Shown here one piece after another: positions 8,072 through 16,719 of a stretch of 64,000 bases of DNA. The stretch's first letter is position 1; every line of letters begins with the position of its first letter. The notes below the pieces were generated by a model that ran no database searches, was not told the DNA's origin, and saw only the letters and a program-made list of their open reading frames with translations. This stretch comes from DASVWZ01 sp036392935. GTDB lineage: Bacteria; Acidobacteriota; Terriglobia; Terriglobales; Acidobacteriaceae. The DNA lies in the NCBI GenBank assembly GCA_036392935.1, contig DASVWZ010000322.1, positions 17,080 to 81,079 on the forward strand, given 5' to 3'. The translations under genes were made by a program, and so were the position numbers.

Positions 8072-8112
8072 GATATACATAGTATACACGATGTGTCTAC
8101 GGTGTATATACT
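8072..8112 (-). promoter_or_regulatory. Palindromic operator/promoter of mazEF
   Basis: Immediately upstream of mazE lies an inverted repeat: AGTATACAC (8081-8089) and GTGTATATACT (8102-8112), with a further GATATACAT next to the first arm. The TATA-rich arms look like overlapping AbrB-type half sites and -10 sequences. The palindrome sits where MazE/MazEF complexes bind to autoregulate in known mazEF operons. The arms are seen directly; their role is inferred. Confidence 0.6.
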
Positions 8113-8129
8113 TTAACGATTTATCGACC

Positions 8130-8636
8130 CTATTGCTTTCCCGAATCTCGCAGTAGCTCCCGCCGTCTGGCTTCGCAGTACTCGATAAATTCGCGGGTGT
8201 AACCGCGTGTGCGCAGCACTTCCATCACATTGTCATTCTTGAGCAAGTAATCGAGGACACCGTGTTGCGTGGCTTCCCAGATTCGGCGGAACGACTCGTC
8301 CTGCTCACGCGTGGCAAATATGAGCGATTCCACATTAAGCAACAGGAAAGAAATCCATCGCTCTCGAGACTTTTCGATCGAGGGATTCGCCGCTGCCGGC
8401 CCAATAAGCGCGTCAGCCGTCGCCAGGTTTTCATCCCGGCTTAAGATCGTGAAATTTACTACGTTCAGAGCTTGCGTAAGAGCAGCGTTATGCTGGGTTG
8501 ACTTCAATTCTTCCGAAATGTGGTTGAGCCGGTTGGTGGCCCTGGCAAGCAGCGCGGTCGCAATTACCAGCAAAACAGTGGCGAACGCAGTTATCGCCAC
8601 GCCGATGGCATTCAGAAATTCCGTATCAAGTCTCAT
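8130..8636 (-). CDS. Membrane-anchored protein of unknown function
   Basis: The 168-residue product has one N-terminal transmembrane helix (about residues 10-33, IGVAITAFATVLLVIATALL) and a helical cytoplasmic part beginning RATNRLNHISEELKSTQHNA, likely a coiled coil. The rest is alpha-helical and rich in Arg/Glu (WISFLLLNVESLIFATREQDE, FIEYCEARRRELLRDSGKQ). No family is recognised. It stands alone between mazEF and the EVE-domain gene on the same strand. Role unknown. Confidence 0.6.
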   Translation of the reverse strand: MRLDTEFLNAIGVAITAFATVLLVIATALLARATNRLNHISEELKSTQHNAALTQALNVVNFTILSRDENLATADALIGPAAANPSIEKSRERWISFLLLNVESLIFATREQDESFRRIWEATQHGVLDYLLKNDNVMEVLRTRGYTREFIEYCEARRRELLRDSGKQ

Positions 8637-8676
8637 TGTCCGGTCCCGAGTTCCTTTGCTCTAAACTAACGCCCCG

Positions 8677-9057
8677 TTATTGTCCCGTCAGAAACTTCCA
8701 CTGCGCGGCATTCAGCGGTACCACGCTCAGCCTTCCCTGCCGCACCAGCGGCGAATCAGCGAAGGCTTTATTGGCCTTTACTTCGGCCAGGGTGACCGGC
8801 TTGGCCAATGCTTTGCCCGCTTTGATCTCAACCCGCGGATTCTTTGCGTCTGACGCATCTGCCGAGACGACCGTCGCCGTTCCTACCGCGCTTTTATGAT
8901 CGCCAGTCTCGTAAATCACCAATCGGTCGCCAGACTTCATTTCGCGCAGATGCCTCAATGCGACGGGATTTGCCACTCCATCCCAGACCGTGGTTTTGTC
9001 GCGCTCCAGATCGGCAAACGAATACTCCGACGGTTCCGTCTTCAGCAGATAATCCAT
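8677..9057 (-). CDS. EVE-domain protein
   Basis: The 126-residue protein is a single EVE domain: MDYLLKTEPSEYSFADLERD, TVWDGVANPVALRHLREMK, GDRLVIYETGD and ADSPLVRQGRLSVVPLNAAQW. EVE belongs to the PUA-like superfamily with YTH and is thought to read modified nucleotides; the human relative is THYN1. The length is normal for the family. GGAGGACTT directly before the ATG is a strong ribosome site. It is followed by the outer-membrane gene after 15 bases in order of sequence, same strand. Confidence 0.88.
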   Translation of the reverse strand: MDYLLKTEPSEYSFADLERDKTTVWDGVANPVALRHLREMKSGDRLVIYETGDHKSAVGTATVVSADASDAKNPRVEIKAGKALAKPVTLAEVKANKAFADSPLVRQGRLSVVPLNAAQWKFLTGQ

Positions 9058-9072
9058 AAGTCCTCCGAAAGC

Positions 9073-9882
9073 TTACGGTACACCTTCGCCAGGCTCAGTC
9101 TTTTCATAAGATCGCGGCGGCAGAAGCAACTGCACACCGAAATATCCTACAAAATAAACTCGCGTGCTGCTGGCCGGCTGTATGCTGCGTCCGGCCATGA
9201 GCAACAGGATAAACGGTTTGTGCAGCCGATAGCGGCTGCCCATCTCGAAGGTGGTCTGGCTGTAAGTCGGGCCGATGGTTCCGGTGGCATACATCTCCGC
9301 ATCGATCTCAAGTTTCTCGCTGATGTCGTGGCCGACAACCACTCCCGCCAGCCATCCATTGGGGCCTTTGCGCACGATGTTGTATCCACCTTCGAGGTTA
9401 ACGTCGACGGGGCCGAATTTCTTGGTGAATTCGAGCGGAAGGATCAGGCTGTCCCCGGCCGGCGTGATGCCACGCCTGACCGAGTCATTGGGGTTATTCA
9501 GCGACAGCTGGGGAAAAACCGAAAACGACATGCCTTTTTCGCCAGTATCGTAGAAGCGCCACTTGACACCCAGCTGGCTCTGGCCCAGACCATACTTCGC
9601 CGGCTGCGGACCATTGACTACGCGCAGCCATGCGTTCTCATAAGTGAGCTGAATGCGATCGCCCAGCCCAAAATTAATGTCAACATCCGGCGAATGGGTG
9701 ATCGATGAGCCGTCATACAGAAATGGCATGTACCCCAGGTTGATCTCCCAATTGTTCTTGCCGGGCGTGCCGGGATCGTTGGTGTAATACGGTGGTCCGC
9801 CCTGGGCAAAAGCATCCGCGCCGGAAAGCGCAAGCAGAAAAACAATCCCAGCCGCCCGGTTTTTGAGAATAGAAATGCGCAT
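9073..9882 (-). CDS. Outer-membrane beta-barrel protein (phenol-degradation MetA-like/transporter type)
   Basis: The 269-residue protein has a signal peptide (ILKNRAAGIVFLLALSGADAFAQ) followed by amphipathic beta strands with aromatic belts: NNWEINLGYMPFLYDGSS, RIQLTYENAWLRVV, QLGVKWRFYDTGEKG and ending VYFVGYFGVQLLLPPRSY. This fits a 12-stranded outer-membrane barrel of the MetA-pathway-of-phenol-degradation/putative transporter class. The conserved YYTNDPGTPG segment after the signal peptide is a hallmark of many such proteins. Substrate unknown. It sits just upstream of the EVE-domain gene in the same direction. Confidence 0.7.
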   Translation of the reverse strand: MRISILKNRAAGIVFLLALSGADAFAQGGPPYYTNDPGTPGKNNWEINLGYMPFLYDGSSITHSPDVDINFGLGDRIQLTYENAWLRVVNGPQPAKYGLGQSQLGVKWRFYDTGEKGMSFSVFPQLSLNNPNDSVRRGITPAGDSLILPLEFTKKFGPVDVNLEGGYNIVRKGPNGWLAGVVVGHDISEKLEIDAEMYATGTIGPTYSQTTFEMGSRYRLHKPFILLLMAGRSIQPASSTRVYFVGYFGVQLLLPPRSYEKTEPGEGVP

Positions 9883-10021
9883 CCTGCCAATGCTTATGAT
9901 AATGACGGATTATTTACTGCGAAGGTTTACGCGTAGCAGATGCCCTCTTACCAATCACTACGCGTGATCAGTGAGAAATGCAAAAAAATATTTTTTCAGA
10001 AAAACGCACTGAAAGGCCGGT

Positions 10022-10465
10022 TTACCTGGGTGGCGCGGCAGGCTTCTGCGTCTGGTCTGGCTTTTGGTCGCTGCCCGTAGGTTGATCGTAAACCGAATAC
10101 ATCTGCCCCGGCCGCTTCAGCTTGATAGTGATGTCCATGGTCGCGCCGGTCACATCGTAATCTTCGCCGTATGTTTGAAAGCCGCTGGCGATCACCTGCA
10201 CCCGCACCTTGCCGTAGGGAATGCCGTCGATCGAGCACTTGCCATCGGGATCGGACTTGAGTTCCAGTCCGCCGCGCTCCTGCTTGTCTTTGTCATTGAC
10301 CAGATGCAGCACCACGCCGGCATTGCGCACCGGCTTGCCGTTGTCGTCTTTGATAACCACGAAGTTGATCGTCGACGTCGGATCTTCCGGCTTCTTATGT
10401 TTGTCAGCGAAGACGGATGTAGCCAACAGCGCCACCGCGACAACCAGAACTGCGTGCCTTTTCAT
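10022..10465 (-). CDS. Secreted carboxypeptidase-regulatory-like (beta-sandwich) protein
   Basis: The 147-residue product has a signal peptide (KRHAVLVVAVALLATSVFA) and then one Ig-like carboxypeptidase-regulatory domain: INFVVIKDDNGKPVRNAGVV, SDPDGKCSIDGIPYGKVRVQ and ASGFQTYGEDYDV, followed by a Pro/Gln-rich tail. Such domains are common in secreted acidobacterial and Bacteroidetes proteins, usually for protein or sugar contact. There is no enzyme motif. It lies downstream of the amidohydrolase gene on the same strand with 55 bases between them. Confidence 0.72.
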   Translation of the reverse strand: MKRHAVLVVAVALLATSVFADKHKKPEDPTSTINFVVIKDDNGKPVRNAGVVLHLVNDKDKQERGGLELKSDPDGKCSIDGIPYGKVRVQVIASGFQTYGEDYDVTGATMDITIKLKRPGQMYSVYDQPTGSDQKPDQTQKPAAPPR

Positions 10466-10520
10466 AACGACTTAATTCTAAGCCTGCGCCGCATCGGAGC
10501 GTCGGGCATTTTTCGCCGGG

Positions 10521-11738
10521 CTACTTCTCCTGATAAATGATCTTTCCGCCGCGGATGGTATAGGCGACCTTGGCCAGGTTTTTCACGTCGGCGGCGGGAT
10601 CGGCGTCCAGCACCACTAGGTCCGCGTCCATGCCTTTTTCGACTTTGCCCTTGCTCGGAGCCTTGAAATAGGCGCTGGGATTGGTCGTGAGCGAAGCCAG
10701 CACATCCTGCCAGGGCATGGCGCGGCCCATAAACTCATACTCCTCCATGGTGTCGTATTTGTCGATGAAACCCACATCGGTGCCGAATAAAACCGTTCCT
10801 CCCTGCGAGAAAAACTGCTTCAACTCGCCGACGCCCGCGTCCACCAACTGATTCTGGACGGAGACATCCGGAACAACGGTGGTCCACAAAGTCAGCGTGG
10901 GAGTGAGCGCGGTATGCTGCCGCTTCATCGCCGCCAATTCTTCGTCAGTATAGTGACCGGCGGTTGGAATCGTATGCGCCAGCACGTCAACACCTCCAGC
11001 CAGCGCGTTATCCACGCCGGCATAATTCTGCGGATGCGCAAATACTGGCTTGCCCTGCGCGTGGGCCACGTCCACGGCAGCTTTGACGACTGGCGTGGGC
11101 ATGTTGACTGGCGGCTTATCTCCCATGAACGAGCCGGTAAACAGCTTGATCCCGTCGAGACCCATCGACAGATATCCGCGCGCCATCAACGAAGCTTCGG
11201 CGGCGTTTCCGGCCTCCGGCAGTTCAATTTCCGCGGGCAGATAGACGGGATGCCCGCCCAGCGGAAAAATATCTCCCGCCATAAAAATCTTCGGTCCGCG
11301 CACCTCGCCCGCCTCGATGCGTTTACGCAGTGTGATCGTATTAGGAGGATCGGAGCCCAGGTCCCAGACCGTCGTCACACCCCACTTCGTCAGCATCTCC
11401 TGCATGTGGAACTCGAGCTTCTCGACCGACTGGCCGCCGGCGTCCTGCCAGACGCCTTCCGTGAAGTGCACGTGGCTGTTCCAGAAGCCTGCGACGATGA
11501 CCTTGCCTTTGCAGTCGATGACCCGAGCGCCCTTCGGCACGATGAACGACGAATCCACGCGCGCAATTTTTCCTTGCACAATCAGCACGTTCGCGCCCTC
11601 GATCGGTTTATCCGTGGGCGATGGATAAACCTTGGCGCCTGTCAAAAGCAGCGTCTGCGAGTCTTCGGCCACAGCCAAGGACGAAAACACCGCGAAAATC
11701 AAGACGATTATCAATATATATTTCTCTAATATATTCAT
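10521..11738 (-). CDS. Secreted amidohydrolase-family metal-dependent hydrolase
   Basis: About 405 residues from the ATG at 11738, beginning MNILEKYILIIVLIFAVFSS, a clear signal peptide ending at VAE. The amidohydrolase core follows: LLLTGAKVYPSP, the first metal-binding pair in GFWNSHVHFTEG, a WDLGSDPPNT segment, FAHPQNYAGV and DVLAHTIPTAGHY with later His ligands, and the catalytic Asp in VLFGTDVGFIDKYD; the final strand is GMDADLVVLDADPAADV. It resembles the imidazolonepropionase-like/prolidase branch. Acting outside the cytoplasm on a cyclic amide or peptide is likely, but the substrate is unknown. Upstream starts in frame (to 11813) overlap the groES promoter and are unlikely. Confidence 0.85.
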   Translation of the reverse strand: MNILEKYILIIVLIFAVFSSLAVAEDSQTLLLTGAKVYPSPTDKPIEGANVLIVQGKIARVDSSFIVPKGARVIDCKGKVIVAGFWNSHVHFTEGVWQDAGGQSVEKLEFHMQEMLTKWGVTTVWDLGSDPPNTITLRKRIEAGEVRGPKIFMAGDIFPLGGHPVYLPAEIELPEAGNAAEASLMARGYLSMGLDGIKLFTGSFMGDKPPVNMPTPVVKAAVDVAHAQGKPVFAHPQNYAGVDNALAGGVDVLAHTIPTAGHYTDEELAAMKRQHTALTPTLTLWTTVVPDVSVQNQLVDAGVGELKQFFSQGGTVLFGTDVGFIDKYDTMEEYEFMGRAMPWQDVLASLTTNPSAYFKAPSKGKVEKGMDADLVVLDADPAADVKNLAKVAYTIRGGKIIYQEK

Positions 11739-11767
11739 ATACTTAGACGCACAAAACCGTCCCATAC

Positions 11768-11796
11768 TTGACAACAACCCACTCACTTCTGATACA
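11768..11796 (+). promoter_or_regulatory. groESL promoter
   Basis: TTGACA (11768-11773) is followed after 17 bases by GATACA (11791-11796), a sigma-70-type promoter with a perfect -35 and a weaker -10. The CIRCE operator begins at the next base, so a bound HrcA repressor would cover the start of transcription. Confidence 0.7.
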
Positions 11797-11823
11797 TTAG
11801 CACTCGTAAGCAATGAGTGCTAG
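11797..11823 (+). promoter_or_regulatory. CIRCE operator (HrcA binding site)
   Basis: TTAGCACTC (11797-11805), a 9-base spacer and GAGTGCTAG (11815-11823) form the CIRCE inverted repeat, with one mismatch in the last base of the second arm against the consensus GAGTGCTAA. HrcA binds it and represses chaperonin genes until heat shock. It lies 58 bases upstream of groES. No hrcA gene is in the window. Confidence 0.95.
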
Positions 11824-11880
11824 CAGGCCCTCTACTTACCTCACTCAAACCTAAAACAATTTTTTGAAAGGAGCTTTAAC

Positions 11881-12207
11881 ATGGCCAAATTTACTCCACT
11901 CCACGACCGGATTCTAGTCCGCCGCGTGGAAGAGGCTGAAACCACCCGGGGTGGCATCATCATCCCCGATTCCGCCAAGGACAAGCCGCAGGAGGGCGAA
12001 GTCATCTCCGTAGGCAAAGGCAAGATCATGGAAGATGGCAAAATCCGCCCGCTCGACGTAAAAGACGGCGACCGCATTCTGTTCGGCAAGTACTCCGGCA
12101 CCGAAATCAAGCTCGACGGCGAGGATTACATCATCATGCGCGAGGAAGAAGTTCTCGGCATCCTCACCGGAGCCGCCAAGAAAGAGACCGCTGGTTCGCG
12201 TAAATAG
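11881..12207 (+). CDS. groES: Co-chaperonin GroES
   Basis: The 108-residue protein is a standard GroES: PLHDRILVRRVEEAETTRGG with the mobile loop GGIIIPDSAKDKPQEGEV, then DRILFGKYSGTEIKLDGEDYIIMREEE. It forms the heptameric lid of the GroEL folding chamber in the cytoplasm. The C-terminus is about ten residues longer than E. coli GroES (GAAKKETAGSRK). A GAAAGGAG ribosome site precedes the ATG. It is first in the CIRCE-controlled operon, with groEL 111 bases downstream. Confidence 0.97.
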   Translation: MAKFTPLHDRILVRRVEEAETTRGGIIIPDSAKDKPQEGEVISVGKGKIMEDGKIRPLDVKDGDRILFGKYSGTEIKLDGEDYIIMREEEVLGILTGAAKKETAGSRK

Positions 12208-12318
12208 CACGGGTTCAAGCTGAAAGCTAATAGCTGGAAGCTAGCGGCCGATCAGCGATAACCCAGCCAGAAATTTTGCAGCCAACGCTGCGACAAACTT
12301 ATTAGGAGAATACACACA

Positions 12319-13986
<1,668 letters not shown>

Positions 13987-14104
13987 GCGCGCTTGCGCGG
14001 CGTGAGCGACCCTGAGCGAAAGCGAGGGGGAGCGGGAGTCGCGCGCGCTTATCCTGAGCGAAGGCGCCAAGCGCCGGAGTCGAAGGATCTCTAGAGTCAC
14101 CCTG

Positions 14105-14135
14105 GGGTGGACAGAAATGTCCGCCCTGTTTTTTT
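14105..14135 (+). terminator. Rho-independent terminator after groEL
   Basis: GGGTGGACA (14105-14113), loop GAAA and TGTCCGCCC (14118-14126) form a nine-base-pair stem with one G-U pair, followed by TG and a run of seven T (14129-14135). The GNRA-type tetraloop and T tract make this a convincing intrinsic terminator for groESL. Confidence 0.85.
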
Positions 14136-14166
14136 GTGTCAGCTTTTAAGAGCACTGGGTTGGTCT

Positions 14167-14234
14167 TGCTTTTGGGTGGCGCAGCGCTTTAGCGCTGCGA
14201 ATAGACTGCTACCGAATCCCGCGGCTTTAGCCGC
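14167..14234. repeat. REP-like palindromes, left of the RAYT transposase
   Basis: Two palindromes lie in tandem: GCAGCGCT-TT-AGCGCTGC (14181-14198) and GCGGC-TTTA-GCCGC (14221-14234). The 34 bases 14167-14200 recur exactly as the reverse complement at 14730-14763, on the other side of the transposase gene. Together they form an inverted pair around it. Confidence 0.85.
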
Positions 14235-14686
14235 TGGGGTACATCATCTAATTTCACGCCAGGTCTGGCAGAGCTGTAAGCATACTCTTCAGCCCGAGTC
14301 ACTAACCCCTTTTTCACCGGATTCAAATGAATGTACCTCCTGAAGGCACAATACTCTTCCCAGCCCCGCACTCGATGGTCATGGAAGCTCTTCTCCCAAA
14401 TCTCCCTGCCAAAGCCTAATTCCCTCTTTGCCCGGAACGAAAACCCTCCCTTGATCACCTGCAGCGCCCTTTCCAAAGTCAGCGCTGGAGTGATCAGCAG
14501 ATGGAAGTGATCGGGCATAATCACAAATTCATGCAGAAGATATTTCTGTTGCGACCGATAATGAAAAACCACTTCCAGAAACAGTTCAGCCATTCTCTCC
14601 GACTGAAACAAACTATGCCTCTGAAAAGTGTCCGCAGTGATGAAGTAAGTGCCAAGCCCGGTATTGCCTCTGCGAGGCGCAGCCAT
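14189..14686 (-). CDS. REP-associated tyrosine transposase (RAYT, Y1 family)
   Basis: The 165-residue protein is a RAYT/IS200-like single-strand transposase: GTYFITADTFQRHSLFQSER, the HUH-type metal motif in EFVIMPDHFHLLITP, an aromatic segment and the C-terminal YIHLNPVKKGLVTRAEEYAYSSA. Such enzymes cut and move REP palindromes through a tyrosine-DNA link. They are single-copy, domesticated transposases maintained with their REPs. Here REP-like palindromes bracket the gene in inverted orientation and the last codons overlap the left palindrome. The gene looks intact. Confidence 0.9.
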   Translation of the reverse strand: MAAPRRGNTGLGTYFITADTFQRHSLFQSERMAELFLEVVFHYRSQQKYLLHEFVIMPDHFHLLITPALTLERALQVIKGGFSFRAKRELGFGREIWEKSFHDHRVRGWEEYCAFRRYIHLNPVKKGLVTRAEEYAYSSARPGVKLDDVPQRLKPRDSVAVYSQR

Positions 14687-14695
14687 TCCAGACCT

Positions 14696-14763
14696 CAGCG
14701 GCTGAAGCCGCTCTCATTAGCCGACCTTATCGCAGCGCTAAAGCGCTGCGCCACCCAAAAGCA
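14696..14763. repeat. REP-like palindromes, right of the RAYT transposase
   Basis: AGCGGC-TGAA-GCCGCT (14697-14712) and CGCAGCGCT-AA-AGCGCTGCG (14731-14750) mirror the left pair in order and orientation. Positions 14730-14763 are an exact 34-base reverse complement of 14167-14200. This is the expected layout for REPs mobilised by the intervening transposase. Confidence 0.85.
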
Positions 14764-14918
14764 CGCCGTCGGCAGTTTTGCAGGCGGGAGAACTCCAAAC
14801 GGAACAGCGCCCGGTATTTCACTTTACCGCCGTCGTCCGCCTGCGGTGGACATCTCTCCACTTTCATGCAAAACGAAGCCCATGCCAACGACAACAGATT
14901 CAATGCAGCGGTTTTGCC

Positions 14919-14983
14919 TTTGGGCGGCGCAACGCTCAGCGCTGCGATAAGACATCTTCAATTCCAGCGGCTTTAGCCGCTGA
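14919..14983. repeat. Third, diverged REP-like unit
   Basis: The segment has a degenerate first palindrome (AACGCTCAGCGCTGCG) and a perfect second one, CAGCGGC-TTTA-GCCGCTG (14965-14982), in the same order as the left unit. It shows that the REP family occurs beyond the two copies bracketing the transposase. The rest of the gap 14687-15046 holds nothing else that I recognise. Confidence 0.7.
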
Positions 14984-15046
14984 GGCCAGCCGAGCGAGGC
15001 CGGACTATGCTCCTAGGCCCCTCCGCCACGCTATCCACCGGAACAT

Positions 15047-15268
15047 TTACCGCTCGACCACCCGCCGAACAAACTGCGGCACACTGCCCCGAAGAATCTC
15101 GAATGTCAGGCCACAACCCGGGCACGGAGGGATCACGTACAAATCCTTGTGCGGGCCAAGCAGAACGGCGCCGCATCGACAACGCCATGCGGCGTTGTTT
15201 CCGATGCCACGCCCCTGGCTTGTCGTCCCGTCCTTCCACTCCACCGGCACATCATAGAACTTCGCCAT
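15047..15268 (-). CDS. Small zinc-ribbon protein
   Basis: The 73-residue product starts MAKFYDVPVEWKDGTTSQGR and has a Cys set WRCRCGAVLLG and PPCPGCGLTFEIL that can bind one zinc (CxC and CxxC). No catalytic domain is present. GGGGAGGTGATGTC before the ATG gives a strong ribosome site, supporting a real gene. It is followed by REP-like sequence. Function unknown; a small nucleic-acid or protein-binding zinc ribbon is possible. Confidence 0.68.
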   Translation of the reverse strand: MAKFYDVPVEWKDGTTSQGRGIGNNAAWRCRCGAVLLGPHKDLYVIPPCPGCGLTFEILRGSVPQFVRRVVER

Positions 15269-15289
15269 GACATCACCTCCCCGGCCGAA

Positions 15290-15589
15290 TCAACGCCGGT
15301 CTCTCCAATACCCCGGCTTGCGGCTCGTATGTGCCACTGCTACCACCAGCACCGCGTCTCGATGTTCTCGATAGATGACTAGATACGGAAACCGCCGAAG
15401 AAGGAATCTGCGGGTTTGATAAGCGCCGAGGGCCCAGCGCTCCGGCGCTCGCGCGATTTCTCCAAGCGCTCGTTCAAATTCCATGTCGAACGCGAGAGCG
15501 GCCTCGGGACTGCGCGCCAGATACCAATCAAAGGCCGCATCGTAGTCCGCAGCTGCTCCTTCGAGTAGTTCGACTGTTTTAATGGGCAC
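15290..15589 (-). CDS. RelE/ParE-family toxin
   Basis: The 99-residue protein has the RelE/ParE fold pattern: VELLEGAAADYDAAFDWYLA, a central helix with ALAFDMEFERALGEIARAPE, and the C-terminal strands FLLRRFPYLVIYREHRDAVLVVAVAHTSRKPGYW. This FPYxVxY/HxxRxPxYW ending is typical of the ParE branch (gyrase poisons), although ribosome-dependent RNases share the fold, so the target is open. The start overlaps the antitoxin gene by 11 bases, meaning they are translated together. Confidence 0.88.
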   Translation of the reverse strand: MPIKTVELLEGAAADYDAAFDWYLARSPEAALAFDMEFERALGEIARAPERWALGAYQTRRFLLRRFPYLVIYREHRDAVLVVAVAHTSRKPGYWRDRR

Positions 15590-15827
15590 GCGGCAGCTTC
15601 GCTAGATTCCGGCGGCGAACTTCAGTCCAGGGAACGGTTTTGACCTTGCCTGACTCGAGGTCTGCGAGGCGCTTCTTGATTTCCTCTTCCCAGGCTGCGG
15701 CGACGCCTTCATCCACTTTGCCGCCCAAACTTGAAATCAGCGAGTCGGCCAGCGCCTCTTGTTCTTCGACCGACAGTGAGAGCGCCTGCTCGAGCAATTT
15801 CGCGACTTCGGGCGTCATTTGCGGCAT
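15579..15827 (-). CDS. Addiction-module antitoxin (PF09720-like)
   Basis: The 82-residue protein contains LEQALSLSVEEQEALADSLISSL and AAWEEEIKKRLADLESGKV followed by VPWTEVRRRN, the helical layout of the short addiction-module component that accompanies RelE/ParE toxins. It should bind and neutralise the toxin encoded next. A TATAAT box (15849-15854, reverse strand) lies about 20 bases upstream of the ATG, a likely operon promoter. Confidence 0.85.
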   Translation of the reverse strand: MPQMTPEVAKLLEQALSLSVEEQEALADSLISSLGGKVDEGVAAAWEEEIKKRLADLESGKVKTVPWTEVRRRNLAKLPRAH

Positions 15828-15960
15828 TTTAAAACCTATCCAGATACATTATAGCGACCGGCCAAAATACCCACGCCGCCCGGCTCCCGCACCCCGCCCG
15901 CGCTACAATGCTTGAGCATTCCGTTTCCACGCACTCAAATTCCTATTCGGAGAAACTCTC

Positions 15961-16356
15961 ATGGTCACACTTGAAGATGCGCGCCGCGTTATCGCCGCCG
16001 CCGAGCAGAAAGCCAAGCAGATTAAACAGCCAATGAACATCGCCGTCGCCGACGAGGGCGGCAATCTGGTTTCGCACGTCCGCATGGATGGCGCCTGGAT
16101 CGGCAGCATCGACGTCTCCATCAACAAGGCCTACACCTCGCGCGCCTTCGACATCGCCACCAAGGACCTGGCGCAGCATGCCCAGTCCGGAGGCCAGTTC
16201 TTCGGCATCCACGTGTCGAACGGCTGCCGCATCATGATCTTCGCCGGAGGCATTCCGCTGAAGCGCGATGGCAAGGTCGTGGGAGCCATCGGCGTCAGCG
16301 GAGGCAGCGGAGAGCAAGACCAGTCCGTCGCGGAAGCCGGTGCGGCAGCGTTCTGA
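15961..16356 (+). CDS. GlcG/HbpS-type heme-binding-family protein
   Basis: The 131-residue product is a single GlcG/HbpS/PduO-C-like domain: LEDARRVIAAAEQKAKQI, MNIAVADEGGNLVSHVRMDG, then ISINKAYTSRAFDIATKDL-type helix and GGIPLKRDGKVVGAIGVSGG with the final GSGEQDQSVAEAG. Members bind heme or cobalamin, or have no proven ligand. The protein has no signal peptide and should be cytoplasmic. GGAGAAACTCTC precedes the ATG. It is not linked to glycolate or propanediol genes, so its role here is unclear. Confidence 0.88.
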   Translation: MVTLEDARRVIAAAEQKAKQIKQPMNIAVADEGGNLVSHVRMDGAWIGSIDVSINKAYTSRAFDIATKDLAQHAQSGGQFFGIHVSNGCRIMIFAGGIPLKRDGKVVGAIGVSGGSGEQDQSVAEAGAAAF

Positions 16357-16719
16357 CGGGCCGGGAGAGTCACGCGGTTTTCAGACACGTGCCCGATTAA
16401 GCGATGCATTCCGGGCATTATCCAAAGAGTAATAATAGCGAATAAGAGGGCTGCAGGCCGTTACTTCGGAATGGCATATCAGCACATATCGATGAGAGCT
16501 GTGTTTTGTGGTGTAAGTCATGTAGAATCAATGTCAACCATGAAGCATACCGAGTTAAAATATTGATAAATATGATACTTAGATACTAAAATATCTGTTA
16601 TCAATGATTTACGGTCACCTTTGTATTAATCATCTGGTTAACAGACACGGGGCGGACTATGATCTCGCCGCTGGAATGATCACGGCGCGGATGCTGCGCT
16701 CAACGGCCTTTAGCTCGCG
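16357..16719. other. AT-rich spacer without a recognisable gene
   Basis: The spacer separates two convergent genes. The part 16540-16640 is clearly more AT-rich than its surroundings, with many TATC/ATAC stretches. I see no terminator, repeat or promoter that I would defend. Confidence 0.4.

Noticed and set aside
10914..11729. 271-codon plus-strand frame opposite the amidohydrolase
   Set aside because: Mirror of a gene with clear metal-binding motifs on the other strand.
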